A DNA stretch of 64,000 nucleotides, taken from Polaromonas jejuensis NBRC 106434 (lineage in GTDB: Bacteria > Pseudomonadota > Gammaproteobacteria > Burkholderiales > Burkholderiaceae_C). The notes under the pieces were generated by a model. The model did no database searches. It was given only the letters and a program-made list of their open reading frames with translations, and had not been told where the DNA came from. Shown piece after piece: positions 32,941 to 42,062 of this stretch. Numbering within the stretch: the stretch's first letter is position 1; every line of letters starts with the position of its first letter. The stretch is taken from contig NZ_BCYO01000002.1 of NCBI RefSeq assembly GCF_001598235.1, forward strand, positions 1-64,000, in the 5' to 3' direction. The position numbers were made by a program, and so were the translations under genes.

Positions 32941-34958
32941 CAAATATCGATTTCCACGGCGTCGCCGTGCAACTCCATCAGTTCGCGGCGCGCCGCCGCT
33001 TCGCCCTTGCCCATGAGCTTGGTAATCAGGCTCTCGGTCTGCAGAAAATCAAGATTGCCCAGCTGCACCGGCAAGAGGCGGCGGGTGTCCGGGTTGAGCG
33101 TGGTTTCCCACAATTGTTCCGCGCTCATTTCGCCCAGGCCCTTGAAGCGGCTGATGCCCCAGGCATTTTCGCGCACGCCATCCTTGCGCAATTTATCCAG
33201 TATGGCGGTCAATTCGCCTTCATCAAGGGCATAGACCTTGGACGCCGGCTTCTTGCCGCGCGCTGGCGCGTCCACGCGAAAAAGCGGCGGCCGCGCCACG
33301 TACACATTACCAGCTTCGATCAGTTTCGGGAAGTGGCGGAAAAACAGGGTCAGCAACAGCACCTGGATGTGCGAGCCGTCCACGTCGGCATCGCTCAGGA
33401 TGCAGACCTTGCCGTAGCGCAGGCCGCTCAGGTCCGGCGTGTCATTGGGGCCGTGCGGATCAACGCCTATGGCGACCGCGATGTCGTGAATCTCGGTGTT
33501 GGCAAACAGGCGGTCGCGGTCCACCTCCCAGGTGTTGAGGACCTTGCCGCGCAGCGGCAAAATGGCCTGGCTCTCCTTGTCGCGGCCCATCTTGGCGCTG
33601 CCGCCGGCGGAGTCGCCCTCGACCAGGAACACCTCGTTGTTCGCCAGGTCACGGCTTTCACAGTCGGTCAGCTTGCCCGGCAGCACGGCCACACCCGAGC
33701 CCTTGCGCTTTTCAACCTTCTGGCCGGCCTTCTGGCGGGTTTGCGCGGCCTTGATGGCCAGTTCGGCCAGCTTCTTGCCGTAGTCCACATGCTGGTTGAG
33801 CCACAGCTCCAGCGTCGGGCGCACGAAGCTGGAAACCAGCCGAACGGCGTCGCGCGAGTTCAGGCGCTCCTTGATCTGGCCCTGGAACTGCGGGTCCAGC
33901 ACCTTGGCACTCAGCACATAGCTGGCGCGCGCAAACACGTCTTCGGGCAACAGCTTGACGCCCTTGGGCAGCAGCGAATGCAGCTCGATGAAGCTCTTCA
34001 CGGCATTGAACAGGCCGTCGCGCAGCCCGCTTTCATGCGTGCCGCCGGCGCTGGTTGGAATCAGGTTGACATAGCTTTCGCGCACCGGCTGGCCGTCTTC
34101 GGTAAAGGCCACGCACCAGCTGGCGCCCTCGCCCTCGGCAAAGCTGTCGTGCGAGGCATCGGCAAAGCCTTCGCCCTCGAACATGGGGATCACCGGGTCG
34201 GCCGTCAGCGTCTGCATCAGGTAGTCGCGCAGGCCGCCCTTGTAGGCCCAGGTCTGCGTTTCCTTCGTTTTCTCGACCGTCAGCGTGACGGTCACGCCGG
34301 GCATCAGCACCGCCTTGCTGCGCAGCAAATGCGTCAGCTCGGCCATGGGCAAGGCCGCCGACTCAAAGTATTTGGCGTCCGGCCAGGCCCGCACGGTGGT
34401 GCCGGATTTGCGGTCACGCGGGCTGTCTCCGGCCTCGTTGGCATCGGCTTCGCCGGCCTTGCGCAGCTGGAGTGGCTCGATCACATCGCCGCCGGAGAAC
34501 ACCAGCCTGGCAACCTGGCCTTCACGGTAGGAAGTGACTTCCAGCCGCCTGGACAGCGCGTTGGTGACGCTCACCCCCACGCCGTGCAGGCCGCCCGAGA
34601 AACTGTAGGCGCCGCCCTTGCCCTTGTCGAACTTGCCGCCCGCATGCAGACGGGTGAACACCAGTTCCACCACCGGCGCCTTTTCTTCGGGGTGCAGACC
34701 AAACGGGATGCCGCGGCCGTCGTCTTCCACGCTGACCGAGTGATCGGTGTGCAAGGTGACCTTGATCTTCCGGCCGTACCCGGCCAGCGCTTCGTCGGCC
34801 GAGTTGTCCAGCACTTCCTGGATGATGTGCAAGGGGTTGTCGGTGCGCGTGTACATGCCCGGACGCTGCTTGACGGGCTCCAGGCCCTTGAGCACGCGGA
34901 TGGAGCCTTCGGAATAAACGGGAGAAGCAGAAGAAGCGGTAGGTAGTTTGTCGGCCAT
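32940..34958 (-). CDS. parE: DNA topoisomerase IV subunit B
   Basis: The 672-residue protein has the GHKL ATPase motifs EVLDNSADEALAG, VEDDGRGIPFG and GGLHGVGVSVTNAL, then the TOPRIM region with LVEGDSAGGSAKMGRDKESQ and LSDADVDGSHIQVLLL. The C-terminus is GLGEMSAEQLWETTLNPDTR. It supplies ATP hydrolysis for ParC. The ATG at 34958 (MADKLPTASS) is chosen. A longer in-frame version adds 77 residues of unrelated sequence overlapping the divergent MFS gene. Confidence 0.95.
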   Translation of the reverse strand: MADKLPTASSASPVYSEGSIRVLKGLEPVKQRPGMYTRTDNPLHIIQEVLDNSADEALAGYGRKIKVTLHTDHSVSVEDDGRGIPFGLHPEEKAPVVELVFTRLHAGGKFDKGKGGAYSFSGGLHGVGVSVTNALSRRLEVTSYREGQVARLVFSGGDVIEPLQLRKAGEADANEAGDSPRDRKSGTTVRAWPDAKYFESAALPMAELTHLLRSKAVLMPGVTVTLTVEKTKETQTWAYKGGLRDYLMQTLTADPVIPMFEGEGFADASHDSFAEGEGASWCVAFTEDGQPVRESYVNLIPTSAGGTHESGLRDGLFNAVKSFIELHSLLPKGVKLLPEDVFARASYVLSAKVLDPQFQGQIKERLNSRDAVRLVSSFVRPTLELWLNQHVDYGKKLAELAIKAAQTRQKAGQKVEKRKGSGVAVLPGKLTDCESRDLANNEVFLVEGDSAGGSAKMGRDKESQAILPLRGKVLNTWEVDRDRLFANTEIHDIAVAIGVDPHGPNDTPDLSGLRYGKVCILSDADVDGSHIQVLLLTLFFRHFPKLIEAGNVYVARPPLFRVDAPARGKKPASKVYALDEGELTAILDKLRKDGVRENAWGISRFKGLGEMSAEQLWETTLNPDTRRLLPVQLGNLDFLQTESLITKLMGKGEAAARRELMELHGDAVEIDI

Positions 34959-35119
34959 GGCAGTTGAAATGATTGCGGTCATTGTAGATCGCAGCGCGCG
35001 AACAGCTGTATAAATGTACAGCCCAATGGATACCAGACACTTTAGCAGGCCTGATGCCGCGCGGCCCCGAAATCTGCGTTGCGGCGGCAGGCCCGGGACA
35101 TTTTCGTTAAAGTCGCTGG

Positions 35120-36361
35120 ATGGCTTTCGACACCCCCTCTTCCCACAAACACCTGTCCATGCTCCAGCTGCTGGCCTGCGGCGCGGCAATCGTCACCCTG
35201 TCCATGGGCATACGCCACGGTTTCGGCCTGTGGCTGCAACCCATCACCCAGGCGCAGGGCTGGACGCGCGAGACCTTTGCCTTTGCGATTGCCGTGCAAA
35301 ACCTGGCCTGGGGCGTGTTTGGCATTTTTGCTGGCATGGTGGCCGACCGCTTTGGGGCCTTCCGGGTGATTGCGGGCGGCGCCTTGCTGTACGCGCTGGG
35401 CCTGGTGGGCATGGCCATGTCGCCCACCGGCCTGCTGTTCACATTGACGGCCGGGGTGCTCATAGGCGCCGCGCAGGCGGGCACCACCTATGCCGTGATT
35501 TACGGCGTGATCGGGCGCAATATTTCGGCCGACAAGCGTTCTTGGGCCATGGGCGTGGCGGCGGCGGCCGGCTCGTTTGGCCAGTTCCTGATGGTGCCCA
35601 CCGAAGGCTTCCTGATCAGCAGCTTCGGCTGGCAAGAGGCCCTGCTGGTGCTGAGTGTCGCCGTGCTGCTGATCGTGCCGCTGGCGCTGGGCCTGCATGA
35701 AGCCAGCTTTGCCGGCGGGCCTGCGGCCAAACGCGAACAAACCATTGGCCAGGCGCTGCGGGAAGCCTTCAAATACCCGAGCTTCCAGCTGCTGATGGCG
35801 GGCTATTTTGTCTGCGGCTTCCAGGTGGTGTTCATTGGCGTGCACATGCCCAGCTACCTCAAGGACAAGGGCCTGTCGCCCCAGGTGGCGAGCTACGCGC
35901 TGGCGCTGATCGGCCTGTTCAATGTGTTTGGCACCTATGCCGCAGGCGCGCTGGGCCAGAGAATCGCCAAAAAGAAAATCCTGGCGACGATTTATTTTTC
36001 CCGCGCGGTGGTCATCGCCGTGTTTCTGGCCGCGCCACTGAGCCCGGCCAGCGTCTATATCTTTGCCAGCCTGATGGGCCTGCTGTGGCTGTCGACCATT
36101 CCGCCGACCAACGCCGTGGTGGCGCAGATCTTCGGCATCCAGCATTTGTCCATGCTGGGCGGCTTCATCTTCTTCAGCCACCAGATCGGCTCCTTCATGG
36201 GTGTCTGGCTGGGCGGCTACCTCTATGACCGCACCGGCAGCTACGACATCGTCTGGTACATCGCGATTGCGCTGGGCGTGTTTGCCGCGCTGGTGAACCT
36301 GCCGGTGCGCGAAGCGCCCATTTTGCGTGTCCGCCATGGCGGATTGCCGCAGGGAACCTGA
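35120..36361 (+). CDS. MFS transporter
   Basis: The 413-residue protein has about 12 hydrophobic segments. Typical motifs are GIRHGFGLWLQPITQAQGW, the loop 2-3 signature GMVADRFGAFRVIAGGALLY and the second-half GTYAAGALGQRIAKKKIL. It resembles the oxalate/formate antiporter-like and monocarboxylate branches, but the substrate is unknown. It is divergent from parE with about 160 bp between and is followed by a tightly coupled 39-residue membrane protein. Confidence 0.9.
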   Translation: MAFDTPSSHKHLSMLQLLACGAAIVTLSMGIRHGFGLWLQPITQAQGWTRETFAFAIAVQNLAWGVFGIFAGMVADRFGAFRVIAGGALLYALGLVGMAMSPTGLLFTLTAGVLIGAAQAGTTYAVIYGVIGRNISADKRSWAMGVAAAAGSFGQFLMVPTEGFLISSFGWQEALLVLSVAVLLIVPLALGLHEASFAGGPAAKREQTIGQALREAFKYPSFQLLMAGYFVCGFQVVFIGVHMPSYLKDKGLSPQVASYALALIGLFNVFGTYAAGALGQRIAKKKILATIYFSRAVVIAVFLAAPLSPASVYIFASLMGLLWLSTIPPTNAVVAQIFGIQHLSMLGGFIFFSHQIGSFMGVWLGGYLYDRTGSYDIVWYIAIALGVFAALVNLPVREAPILRVRHGGLPQGT

Positions 36362-36362
36362 A

Positions 36363-36482
36363 ATGGCCGCCAAAATCGCACTGTGGACGACCGTGGTCAT
36401 CGCCTCGCTGGCGGTGTTTGCCCTCTACACCCGGCCGGATTTCCTGTTCACACTGGCCAACCAGATCTGGGCCTGCTTTTAG
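36363..36482 (+). CDS. 39-residue single-helix membrane microprotein
   Basis: The ATG lies 1 nt after the MFS stop codon. The frame reads MAAKIALWTTVVIASLAVFA then LYTRPDFLFTLANQIWACF and stops with TAG. It has one predicted membrane helix (residues ~5-22) and a C-terminal amphipathic tail ending in Cys-Phe. The tight spacing indicates translational coupling to the transporter, so it may be a small regulatory or accessory subunit. No family is assigned. Coding potential rests on spacing and on the good helix/tail composition. Confidence 0.65.
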   Translation: MAAKIALWTTVVIASLAVFALYTRPDFLFTLANQIWACF

Positions 36483-36493
36483 GCCCGCCCAGG

Positions 36494-36560
36494 TTTTTAC
36501 AAGCCATTTCGGGCGCCAGCCCAGGCAGAACGGGCGCAAGCAGCTATGAAAACAATAGTC
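36494..36560 (-). repeat. Dispersed GCTAT-repeat copy containing the SDR start codon
   Basis: On the minus strand: ACTATTG, ATAGC, TGCTTGCGCCC, CTGGGCTGGCGCCC and a T/A-rich end. The ATG of the SDR gene (36546) lies within AGCTATG of this element. Confidence 0.65.
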
Positions 36561-37358
36561 ATCACAGGGGCCTCCGACGGCATAGGCGCCGAAATGGCGC
36601 GGCAACTGGCCCGGCAGCACCGGACGGACGTGGCCCTGGCGCTGGCGGCGCGCAATGAGGCCCGGCTCACCCAGGTCGCCACGCAATGTGCCGACCTGGG
36701 CGCGCAAGCCCTGGTCGTCAAAACCGATGTGTCGCAAGAGGCCGACTGCCGCCAGCTGGTGGCCAGCGCCATCGACAGTTTCGGCCGCATCGACGCCCTC
36801 ATCAACAACGCCGGCATGTCGGCGCAAGCCCTGTTCGAAGACGTCAAGGCCGAAGACCTGGGCTGGTACGAGCAGCTGATGCGCATCAACCTCTGGGGCA
36901 GCGTCTGGTGCACGCATGCCGCGCTGCCCCACCTCAAGGCAAGCCGCGGCAGCATCGTGGCCGTCTCCAGCCTGGCCGGGCTGGTGGGCGTGCCGGGCCG
37001 CACCGCCTACAGCGCCAGCAAGTTTGCCATGACCGGCTTCTTCGAGGCCCTGCGCGCCGAACTGAAAGGCGCCGGGGTCAGCGTGACAACGGCCTACCCC
37101 GGCGTGGTGGCGACGCAGATCCGCTACCGCGGCTTCAACGCGGCCGGCGTCGCTGCGGGCGCCAGCGGCCTGAAGGAAGACAAGGCCATGAGCGTCGAGG
37201 AATGCGCCCGGCTGATCCTGCAAGGCCTGGAAAAGCGCGAGCGCGAGGTCGTCATGGGCGCCAGGGGCAAGCTGGGCCGCTGGCTCAAGCTGATCGCGCC
37301 AGGCGCCGTCGAGTCCATGGCGCTGGCGGCGCTCAAGGACGAGGTAAAACCCCATTGA
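36546..37358 (+). CDS. Short-chain dehydrogenase/reductase (SDR) family oxidoreductase
   Basis: The 270-residue classical SDR has the Rossmann motif TGASDGIGAEMARQLARQ, NNAGMSAQALFED and the catalytic Ser/Tyr/Lys set (SSLAGL and YSASKFAMTGFF). The D36-region equivalent has Arg (AARNEARL), which favours NADP(H). The substrate is unknown. The start codon lies inside a dispersed repeat, so translation initiation there has unusual flanking sequence (no clear Shine-Dalgarno). It overlaps the next gene by TTGA. Confidence 0.92.
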   Translation: MKTIVITGASDGIGAEMARQLARQHRTDVALALAARNEARLTQVATQCADLGAQALVVKTDVSQEADCRQLVASAIDSFGRIDALINNAGMSAQALFEDVKAEDLGWYEQLMRINLWGSVWCTHAALPHLKASRGSIVAVSSLAGLVGVPGRTAYSASKFAMTGFFEALRAELKGAGVSVTTAYPGVVATQIRYRGFNAAGVAAGASGLKEDKAMSVEECARLILQGLEKREREVVMGARGKLGRWLKLIAPGAVESMALAALKDEVKPH

Positions 37359-37981
37359 AAGCACTGATTTTGAATAAAGAGCGACGGCACGGCACGGAGC
37401 CGCCCTCCGCCTGGGTACAGCGCTGGTCGCATTTGGTCGCCGACCAGGGCGTGGTGCTGGATGTGGCCTGCGGGCACGGCCGCCATGCCTACTGGTTTTA
37501 TGAACGGAATCACCCCGTAGCCCTTGTAGACCGGGCGCAGGAAGCTATTGAATCCATAGCAATTCCAGCACAGGCCTGCGAAGCCGTGGTAGCCGATATT
37601 GAAAACGGGCCCTGGCCCTTTGCGGGGCGGCAGTTTGCCGCGGTGGTCGTCACCAATTACCTGTGGCGCCCCTTGCTGCCCACCCTGCTCGCCAGCCTGG
37701 CGCCCGGCGGCGTGCTGATTTACGAAACCTTTACCCAGGGCAACGAGACGGTGGGCAAGCCTTCCCGACCCGATTTTTTGCTGCGGCCCGGTGAATTGCT
37801 CGATATCTGCCGCGGCCTGCGCATCGTGGCCTTCGAGGACGGTTTTCAGGAGGGCCCGCCGGGCGGCCAGCCGCGCTTTGTACAGCGCATTGCCGCCGTC
37901 CGCGAAGCCAGCGGCGACGCTGCTTATCCCCCTCCCCAGGCCCCGGCCATTCCCGGTCCGCCGCGCTATAGCCTGCCCTAG
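37355..37981 (+). CDS. Class I SAM-dependent methyltransferase
   Basis: The 208-residue protein has motif I VVLDVACGHGRHAYWFYERN, an acidic VADIENGPWPF and ATPGG-type motif LASLAPGGVLIYETF. It is Rossmann-fold with S-adenosylmethionine binding predicted, and the acceptor is unknown. The start is a TTG overlapping the SDR stop (or TTG 37370); no ATG is available upstream of motif I. A dispersed repeat (37510-37560) is read in frame at AQEAIESIAIPAQ without disrupting the fold motifs. Confidence 0.82.
   Translation: MKALILNKERRHGTEPPSAWVQRWSHLVADQGVVLDVACGHGRHAYWFYERNHPVALVDRAQEAIESIAIPAQACEAVVADIENGPWPFAGRQFAAVVVTNYLWRPLLPTLLASLAPGGVLIYETFTQGNETVGKPSRPDFLLRPGELLDICRGLRIVAFEDGFQEGPPGGQPRFVQRIAAVREASGDAAYPPPQAPAIPGPPRYSLP
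37510..37560 (-). repeat. Dispersed GCTAT-repeat copy inside the methyltransferase gene
   Basis: On the minus strand: GCTAT, 7 nt, ATAGC, then TGCGCCCGGTC and CAAGGGCTACGGGG. It lies in frame in the methyltransferase. Confidence 0.65.
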
Positions 37982-38073
37982 GCTCTGGGTAGAATGCAGA
38001 ATTGGCTTTTTGGGCGGGTCCGCAGATGGCATGACCGCCCACCCCCTCCGGCCACCAACGTGATAACCAAGAC

Positions 38074-38958
38074 ATGAAAACCATTACCGGCAGCATCGTT
38101 GCACTGGCAACGCCCTTGCATGAAGACGGCAGCGTGGATTACCCCACCCTGCGCAAACTCGTGGACTGGCACATCGCCGAGGGGACCGACTGCATAGGCG
38201 TGGTCGGCACCACCGGCGAATCCCCCACCGTCAATGTCGAAGAGCACTGCGAAATCATCCGCGTCTCGGTGGAGCAGGCGGGCAAGCGCGTGCCCATCAT
38301 GGCCGGCTGCGGCGCCAACTCGACCACCGAGGCCATCGAGCTCGCCAAATTCGCCAAACAGGTCGGCGCCGACTGCCAGCTGCAGGTCGTGCCCTACTAC
38401 AACAAGCCGACGCAGGAAGGCCAATACCAGCACTTCAAGGCGATTGCCGAAGCGGTGGGCGACCTGCCAACGGTGCTGTACAACGTGCCGGGCCGCAGCG
38501 TGGCCGATATGCAGCACACCACCGTGCTGCGTCTGGCCCAGGTGCCCGGCATTGTGGGCATCAAGGAAGCCACCGGCAACATCGAGCGCGCGCAATGGCT
38601 GATCAAGGAAGTCCCCAAGGGCTTTGCCGTGTATTCGGGCGACGATCCGACCGCCGTGGCGCTGATGCTCTGCGGTGGCCAGGGCAACGTCAGCGTGACG
38701 GCCAACGTCGCGCCCCGGCTCATGCACGAGTTGTGCGTGGCGGCGCTGGCGGGCGACACCCGGCGTGCCATGGAACTGCAATTCAAACTGCTGCCGCTGC
38801 ACCGGAATCTCTTTATCGAAGCCAATCCGATTCCCGTCAAATGGGCCATGGCCCGGATGGGACTTTGCGGCGGCACGCTGCGGCTGCCCATGACGCCGCT
38901 GGAAACATCGAACGAAGCCGCCGTGGAAAACGCCCTGCGTGTGTGCGGCCTGATCTGA
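38074..38958 (+). CDS. dapA: 4-hydroxy-tetrahydrodipicolinate synthase
   Basis: The 294-residue protein has GTTGESPT (T46-T47 region), Tyr136 in VLYNVPGRS and the Schiff-base Lys164 in VGIKEATGN. It condenses pyruvate with aspartate semialdehyde, the first step of lysine/meso-diaminopimelate synthesis that supplies peptidoglycan. It lies about 90 bp after the methyltransferase and 18 bp before bamC, the order seen in many Burkholderiales. Confidence 0.96.
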   Translation: MKTITGSIVALATPLHEDGSVDYPTLRKLVDWHIAEGTDCIGVVGTTGESPTVNVEEHCEIIRVSVEQAGKRVPIMAGCGANSTTEAIELAKFAKQVGADCQLQVVPYYNKPTQEGQYQHFKAIAEAVGDLPTVLYNVPGRSVADMQHTTVLRLAQVPGIVGIKEATGNIERAQWLIKEVPKGFAVYSGDDPTAVALMLCGGQGNVSVTANVAPRLMHELCVAALAGDTRRAMELQFKLLPLHRNLFIEANPIPVKWAMARMGLCGGTLRLPMTPLETSNEAAVENALRVCGLI

Positions 38959-38975
38959 TTTTTAAGGGAACCCAA

Positions 38976-40127
38976 GTGAAGACATTGCCAAATCGTTCTG
39001 CATTTCTAAAAGCCCCCAGCGCGGCAACCATCACGGCACTGCTGGCCATCAGCCTGCTCGCGGGCTGTTCCACCATCAAGGACACGATGGAAGGCGAACG
39101 TGTCGACTACAAATCGAGCGGCGCCAGCAAGGCCCCTTCGCTGGACATCCCTCCCGATCTGACCCAACTCAGCCGTGAAACCCGCTATGTGGTTCCCGGC
39201 ACGGCCGTCACGGCCAGCAGCTACCAGGTGGCCCAGCCCACCCAGACCGTGCCGACCGCTGCCACGGCAGTCGGTGACGTACGCATAGAGCGCGCAGGCA
39301 GCCAGCGCTGGCTGGTCATCAACCGCCCCGCCGACAAGCTCTGGGGGCCGGTCCGCGATTTCTGGCTGGAAAGCGGCTTTTTGCTGGCACAGGACCAGGA
39401 AAACCTCGGCATCATGGAAACCGACTTTGCCGAGAACCGTGCCAAATTGCCGCAGGACTTTATTCGCAACGCTTTGGGCAAGGTCTTCGACAGCATCTAC
39501 TCCACCGGCGAACGTGACAAGTTCCGTACCCGGTTTGAGCGTCGCCCCGATGGCGGCACCGAGATCTATATCAGCCATCGCGGCATGGTGGAGGTGATTA
39601 CCGGCTCCAAAACCGGACAACCAGCGTCGGGGGACAGCACCATCTGGCAGCCCCGTCCCGCCGATCCGGAACTGGAAGCCGAATTTTTGCGCCGCCTGAT
39701 GGTCAAGCTGGGCGTGACACAGGAACAATCCAAGGCGCTGGTTGCCGCCGGGGCGAGTACGCAGACCTCGCGGGTCGCTCTGGTGAACAACCTGCCCGTG
39801 GTGCAGATCGATGAGGGGTTCGAGCGCGCATGGCGCCGGGTCGGCCTGGCACTGGACCGCACCGGCTTTACCGTTGAGGACCGCGACCGCAGCCAGGGCA
39901 CCTACTTTGTGCGCTACGTCGAACCCGTCGCCGACAAGAGCGAGCCCGGCTTCTTCAGCAAGCTGTTCAGCAGCACCAAGTCCGCACCGCTGCCGCTGAA
40001 GTACCGCATCACCGTCAAGAGCCAGGGCGAAAGCACCACGGTGTCCGTCCTCAATGCACAGGGCGCGCCCGAGTCATCCGCCAATGCCCAGCGCATTGTT
40101 CAGGTGATTGCCGACGACCTGAAGTAA
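38976..40127 (+). CDS. bamC: Outer membrane assembly lipoprotein BamC
   Basis: The 383-residue protein has a lipobox LLAGC (Cys31), then the BamC unstructured region with KAPSLDIPPDLTQLSRE that contacts BamD. Two helix-grip domains follow (RWLVINRPADKLWGPVRDFW, and the second at VVQIDEGFERAWRRVGLALDR). It is part of the Bam complex that inserts outer-membrane beta-barrels. The GTG start at 38976 has an AAGGGAACCC-type site upstream. Longer in-frame starts lie in dapA. Confidence 0.95.
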   Translation: MKTLPNRSAFLKAPSAATITALLAISLLAGCSTIKDTMEGERVDYKSSGASKAPSLDIPPDLTQLSRETRYVVPGTAVTASSYQVAQPTQTVPTAATAVGDVRIERAGSQRWLVINRPADKLWGPVRDFWLESGFLLAQDQENLGIMETDFAENRAKLPQDFIRNALGKVFDSIYSTGERDKFRTRFERRPDGGTEIYISHRGMVEVITGSKTGQPASGDSTIWQPRPADPELEAEFLRRLMVKLGVTQEQSKALVAAGASTQTSRVALVNNLPVVQIDEGFERAWRRVGLALDRTGFTVEDRDRSQGTYFVRYVEPVADKSEPGFFSKLFSSTKSAPLPLKYRITVKSQGESTTVSVLNAQGAPESSANAQRIVQVIADDLK

Positions 40128-40169
40128 AAGCGGGCAAGTACCGCTGGCGGCCTCCTCGCCCCTGCCCCC

Positions 40170-40943
40170 ATGTTGAGATTCAAGAGCCTGGGCAGCGGCA
40201 GCTCGGGCAACGCAACGCTGGTTGAAGCCGCGGGTGGGGCGCCGTTCCGTCTGCTCGTAGACTGCGGGCTGGGCATCAAACACCTCACCTACCGCTTGGG
40301 CGAGGCCGGGCTGCAGCCCGAAGACATCGATGCGGTGTTCATTACCCATGAACACGGCGACCACATCGGCTGCGCCAGGTCGCTGTCCCTGCGCCACCGG
40401 ATTCCCGTCTGGATGAGCCACGGCACGCACGCCGCGATGGGTTCGCCGGATTTCGACGGCCTGCTTCGCACGGCACGTGACGGCGAGGCCATCGACCTGG
40501 GTGGCTTGCAGCTGACGCCCTTCAGCGTCCCGCACGATGCCCGCGAGCCCTTGCAGCTCAGCTGCACGGATGGCTCGGCGAAGCTGGGCATACTGACCGA
40601 TCTGGGGCATGCCACGGCGCATGTCCTGGCGCATCTGCAAGCCTGTGACGCCATGCTGCTGGAATGCAACCACGATGCGGACATGCTGGCGCGATCGGCT
40701 TACCCCGCGTTTCTGAAGCGCCGGGTGGGCGGCCCCTATGGCCACCTCTCGAACAGCGCGGCAGCAGACATTGCCCGCGCGCTGGTGCACCAGGGCCTCA
40801 AGCACCTGGTGGCGGCGCATCTGAGCGCGCAGAACAACCAGCCCGCGCTGGTTCAGGCGCTGATCGCGGAGGCTTTGTCCTGCGGACCGGAAGACATCAT
40901 GGTGGCGAAGCCGGATGTGGGGACCGGCTGGCTTCAGCTGTGA
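40170..40943 (+). CDS. MBL-fold metallohydrolase (YycJ/WalJ-like)
   Basis: The 257-residue protein starts LRFKSLGSGSSGNATLVEA and has the metal motif FITHEHGDHIG (H60, H62, D64, H65), DLGHATAHVL and HLSAQNNQP. It is related to the YycJ/WalJ exonuclease-like branch of the metallo-beta-lactamase superfamily, so nuclease or phosphoesterase activity is likely, but no specific substrate can be given. Follows bamC by 42 bp and is closed by a bidirectional terminator at 41022. Confidence 0.9.
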   Translation: MLRFKSLGSGSSGNATLVEAAGGAPFRLLVDCGLGIKHLTYRLGEAGLQPEDIDAVFITHEHGDHIGCARSLSLRHRIPVWMSHGTHAAMGSPDFDGLLRTARDGEAIDLGGLQLTPFSVPHDAREPLQLSCTDGSAKLGILTDLGHATAHVLAHLQACDAMLLECNHDADMLARSAYPAFLKRRVGGPYGHLSNSAAADIARALVHQGLKHLVAAHLSAQNNQPALVQALIAEALSCGPEDIMVAKPDVGTGWLQL

Positions 40944-41021
40944 TGCGGCAAATCCATCGCGGCATCCGGGGCCACAAGGCACTCATGCAGCCGCCATCAA
41001 TCGCCAATACCAATAGGCCAT

Positions 41022-41047
41022 AAAAAAACCGCCCAAAGGCGGCTTTT
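41022..41047. terminator. Bidirectional Rho-independent terminator
   Basis: A CCGCC/GGCGG stem with loop CAAA is flanked by an A-run on the left and TTTT on the right, between the convergent MBL gene (+) and Ala-rich lipoprotein gene (-). Confidence 0.85.
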
Positions 41048-41065
41048 AGAATCGTTGAAGAACGA

Positions 41066-41296
41066 TTACTTGGCAGCGCTGGCAGCAGCGGCAGCAGCAG
41101 CCACGGCAGCGTCAGCAGCTGGGGCAGCAGCGGCAGCAGGAGCAGAAGCGTCAGCAGCAGGGGCAGCAGCGGCTGGAGCAGCAGCAGGTGCTTCGACAGC
41201 GGGTGCGGGTGCAGGTGCAGGCGCTTCTTCTTTTTTACCGCAGGCAGCCAGAGCAGCAGCGGCAATAACAGCTGCCAAAACGAGTGACTTGTTCAT
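41066..41296 (-). CDS. Small Ala/Pro-rich lipoprotein
   Basis: The 76-residue protein has a signal peptide and lipobox LAAC (Cys19) in VIAAAALAACGKKEEA. The mature part is almost entirely Ala, Pro and Asp (PAPAPAPAVEAPAAAP...). Such very small Ala-rich lipoproteins recur in Comamonadaceae and have no known function; they may be envelope spacers. The DNA is a degenerate GCAGCA/GCTGCT array, so length changes by slippage are likely. The ATG at 41296 was chosen because the upstream in-frame extension is hydrophilic and lacks a signal. Confidence 0.75.
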   Translation of the reverse strand: MNKSLVLAAVIAAAALAACGKKEEAPAPAPAPAVEAPAAAPAAAAPAADASAPAAAAAPAADAAVAAAAAAASAAK

Positions 41297-41509
41297 TTTT
41301 ACGATCCTTGATGAATTAAGAAAACAATTTCCGGAAATTGCCAAAATAAACCCAAACCAAAATTCAAGTTCTGTTTTGACAGGTGAAAGGACTCGCGCTC
41401 TTTCTACCCAGCTTTAAATTATATGCCGGATAGTACAAGCCTGAAAACCCTTAGTCGGCAAAACGCAACCAACCATGGGGCAGTCATTTCAAAAACCCGC
41501 CCGCACCGT

Positions 41510-42022
41510 TCAGAGCCCCAGAGTGGAGGCAGCGAAAGCCGGCGCGCTCTTGAGCAGTCGCTCATTCAGGCGCTCCCTCAAGGCCACGCGCCTGGCGGCC
41601 TCAGATCCCGCCATGCCCCTGCAGTGCTGCAGATCCAGTCGTTCAAATACCCAGCCGGGACCCCACAAGGCACTCGGCATGTCATCCACCGGCGTGCAAG
41701 CACTGCCACGGCATTCCACGATGTGCGCCCAGGTTCGCCGCCATGCCACAAAACGCGCGTGCTTTCGCTGCACTTCATCGTAATTCCTGGCGAGCATGGT
41801 GAGCTTGCGACCGGTCTTTGACCAGTCATTCAGGGCCTGAGCAACCACCCGCTCGCCCAAAGGCCAGTCTTCAAAGCTGGGGTCACACAAAATGATTTCA
41901 CGCCAGCCCTGGGCCGCAGCCACGGCAAAGGCTTGCCGGATCAAATCGGTGAATTCGGCGCGGCCCGTGAATCGACCTTCCAGCAAAGCCGGGGGCACTC
42001 CGGGTAAGTCCTGTGAGTCCAT
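41510..42022 (-). CDS. Conserved hypothetical protein (DUF7931-type)
   Basis: The 170-residue soluble protein contains RAEFTDLIRQAFAVAAAQGW, REIILCDPSFEDWPLGER and LTMLARNYDEVQRKHARFV, a pattern reminiscent of phospholipase D-like folds but without an HKD motif. It follows the JmjC/cupin oxygenase gene by 40 bp on the same strand and is probably co-expressed. I cannot assign a function. The ATG 42022 (MDSQDLPGVPP) was chosen because upstream in-frame sequence is antisense to that oxygenase gene. The 41297-41509 gap shows nothing recognisable. Confidence 0.6.
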   Translation of the reverse strand: MDSQDLPGVPPALLEGRFTGRAEFTDLIRQAFAVAAAQGWREIILCDPSFEDWPLGERVVAQALNDWSKTGRKLTMLARNYDEVQRKHARFVAWRRTWAHIVECRGSACTPVDDMPSALWGPGWVFERLDLQHCRGMAGSEAARRVALRERLNERLLKSAPAFAASTLGL

Positions 42023-42062
42023 GCGATGTCTCCTTGGCAGGCGTGAAATGAACACCGGCAAT

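Noticed and set aside
32967-34946. A 659-codon open frame on the plus strand opposite parE
   Set aside because: Shadow of parE, low-complexity composition, no known domain.
34959-35189. 77-residue N-terminal extension of parE
   Set aside because: Not homologous to ParE, overlaps the divergent MFS gene start; the ATG at 34958 gives the family N-terminus.
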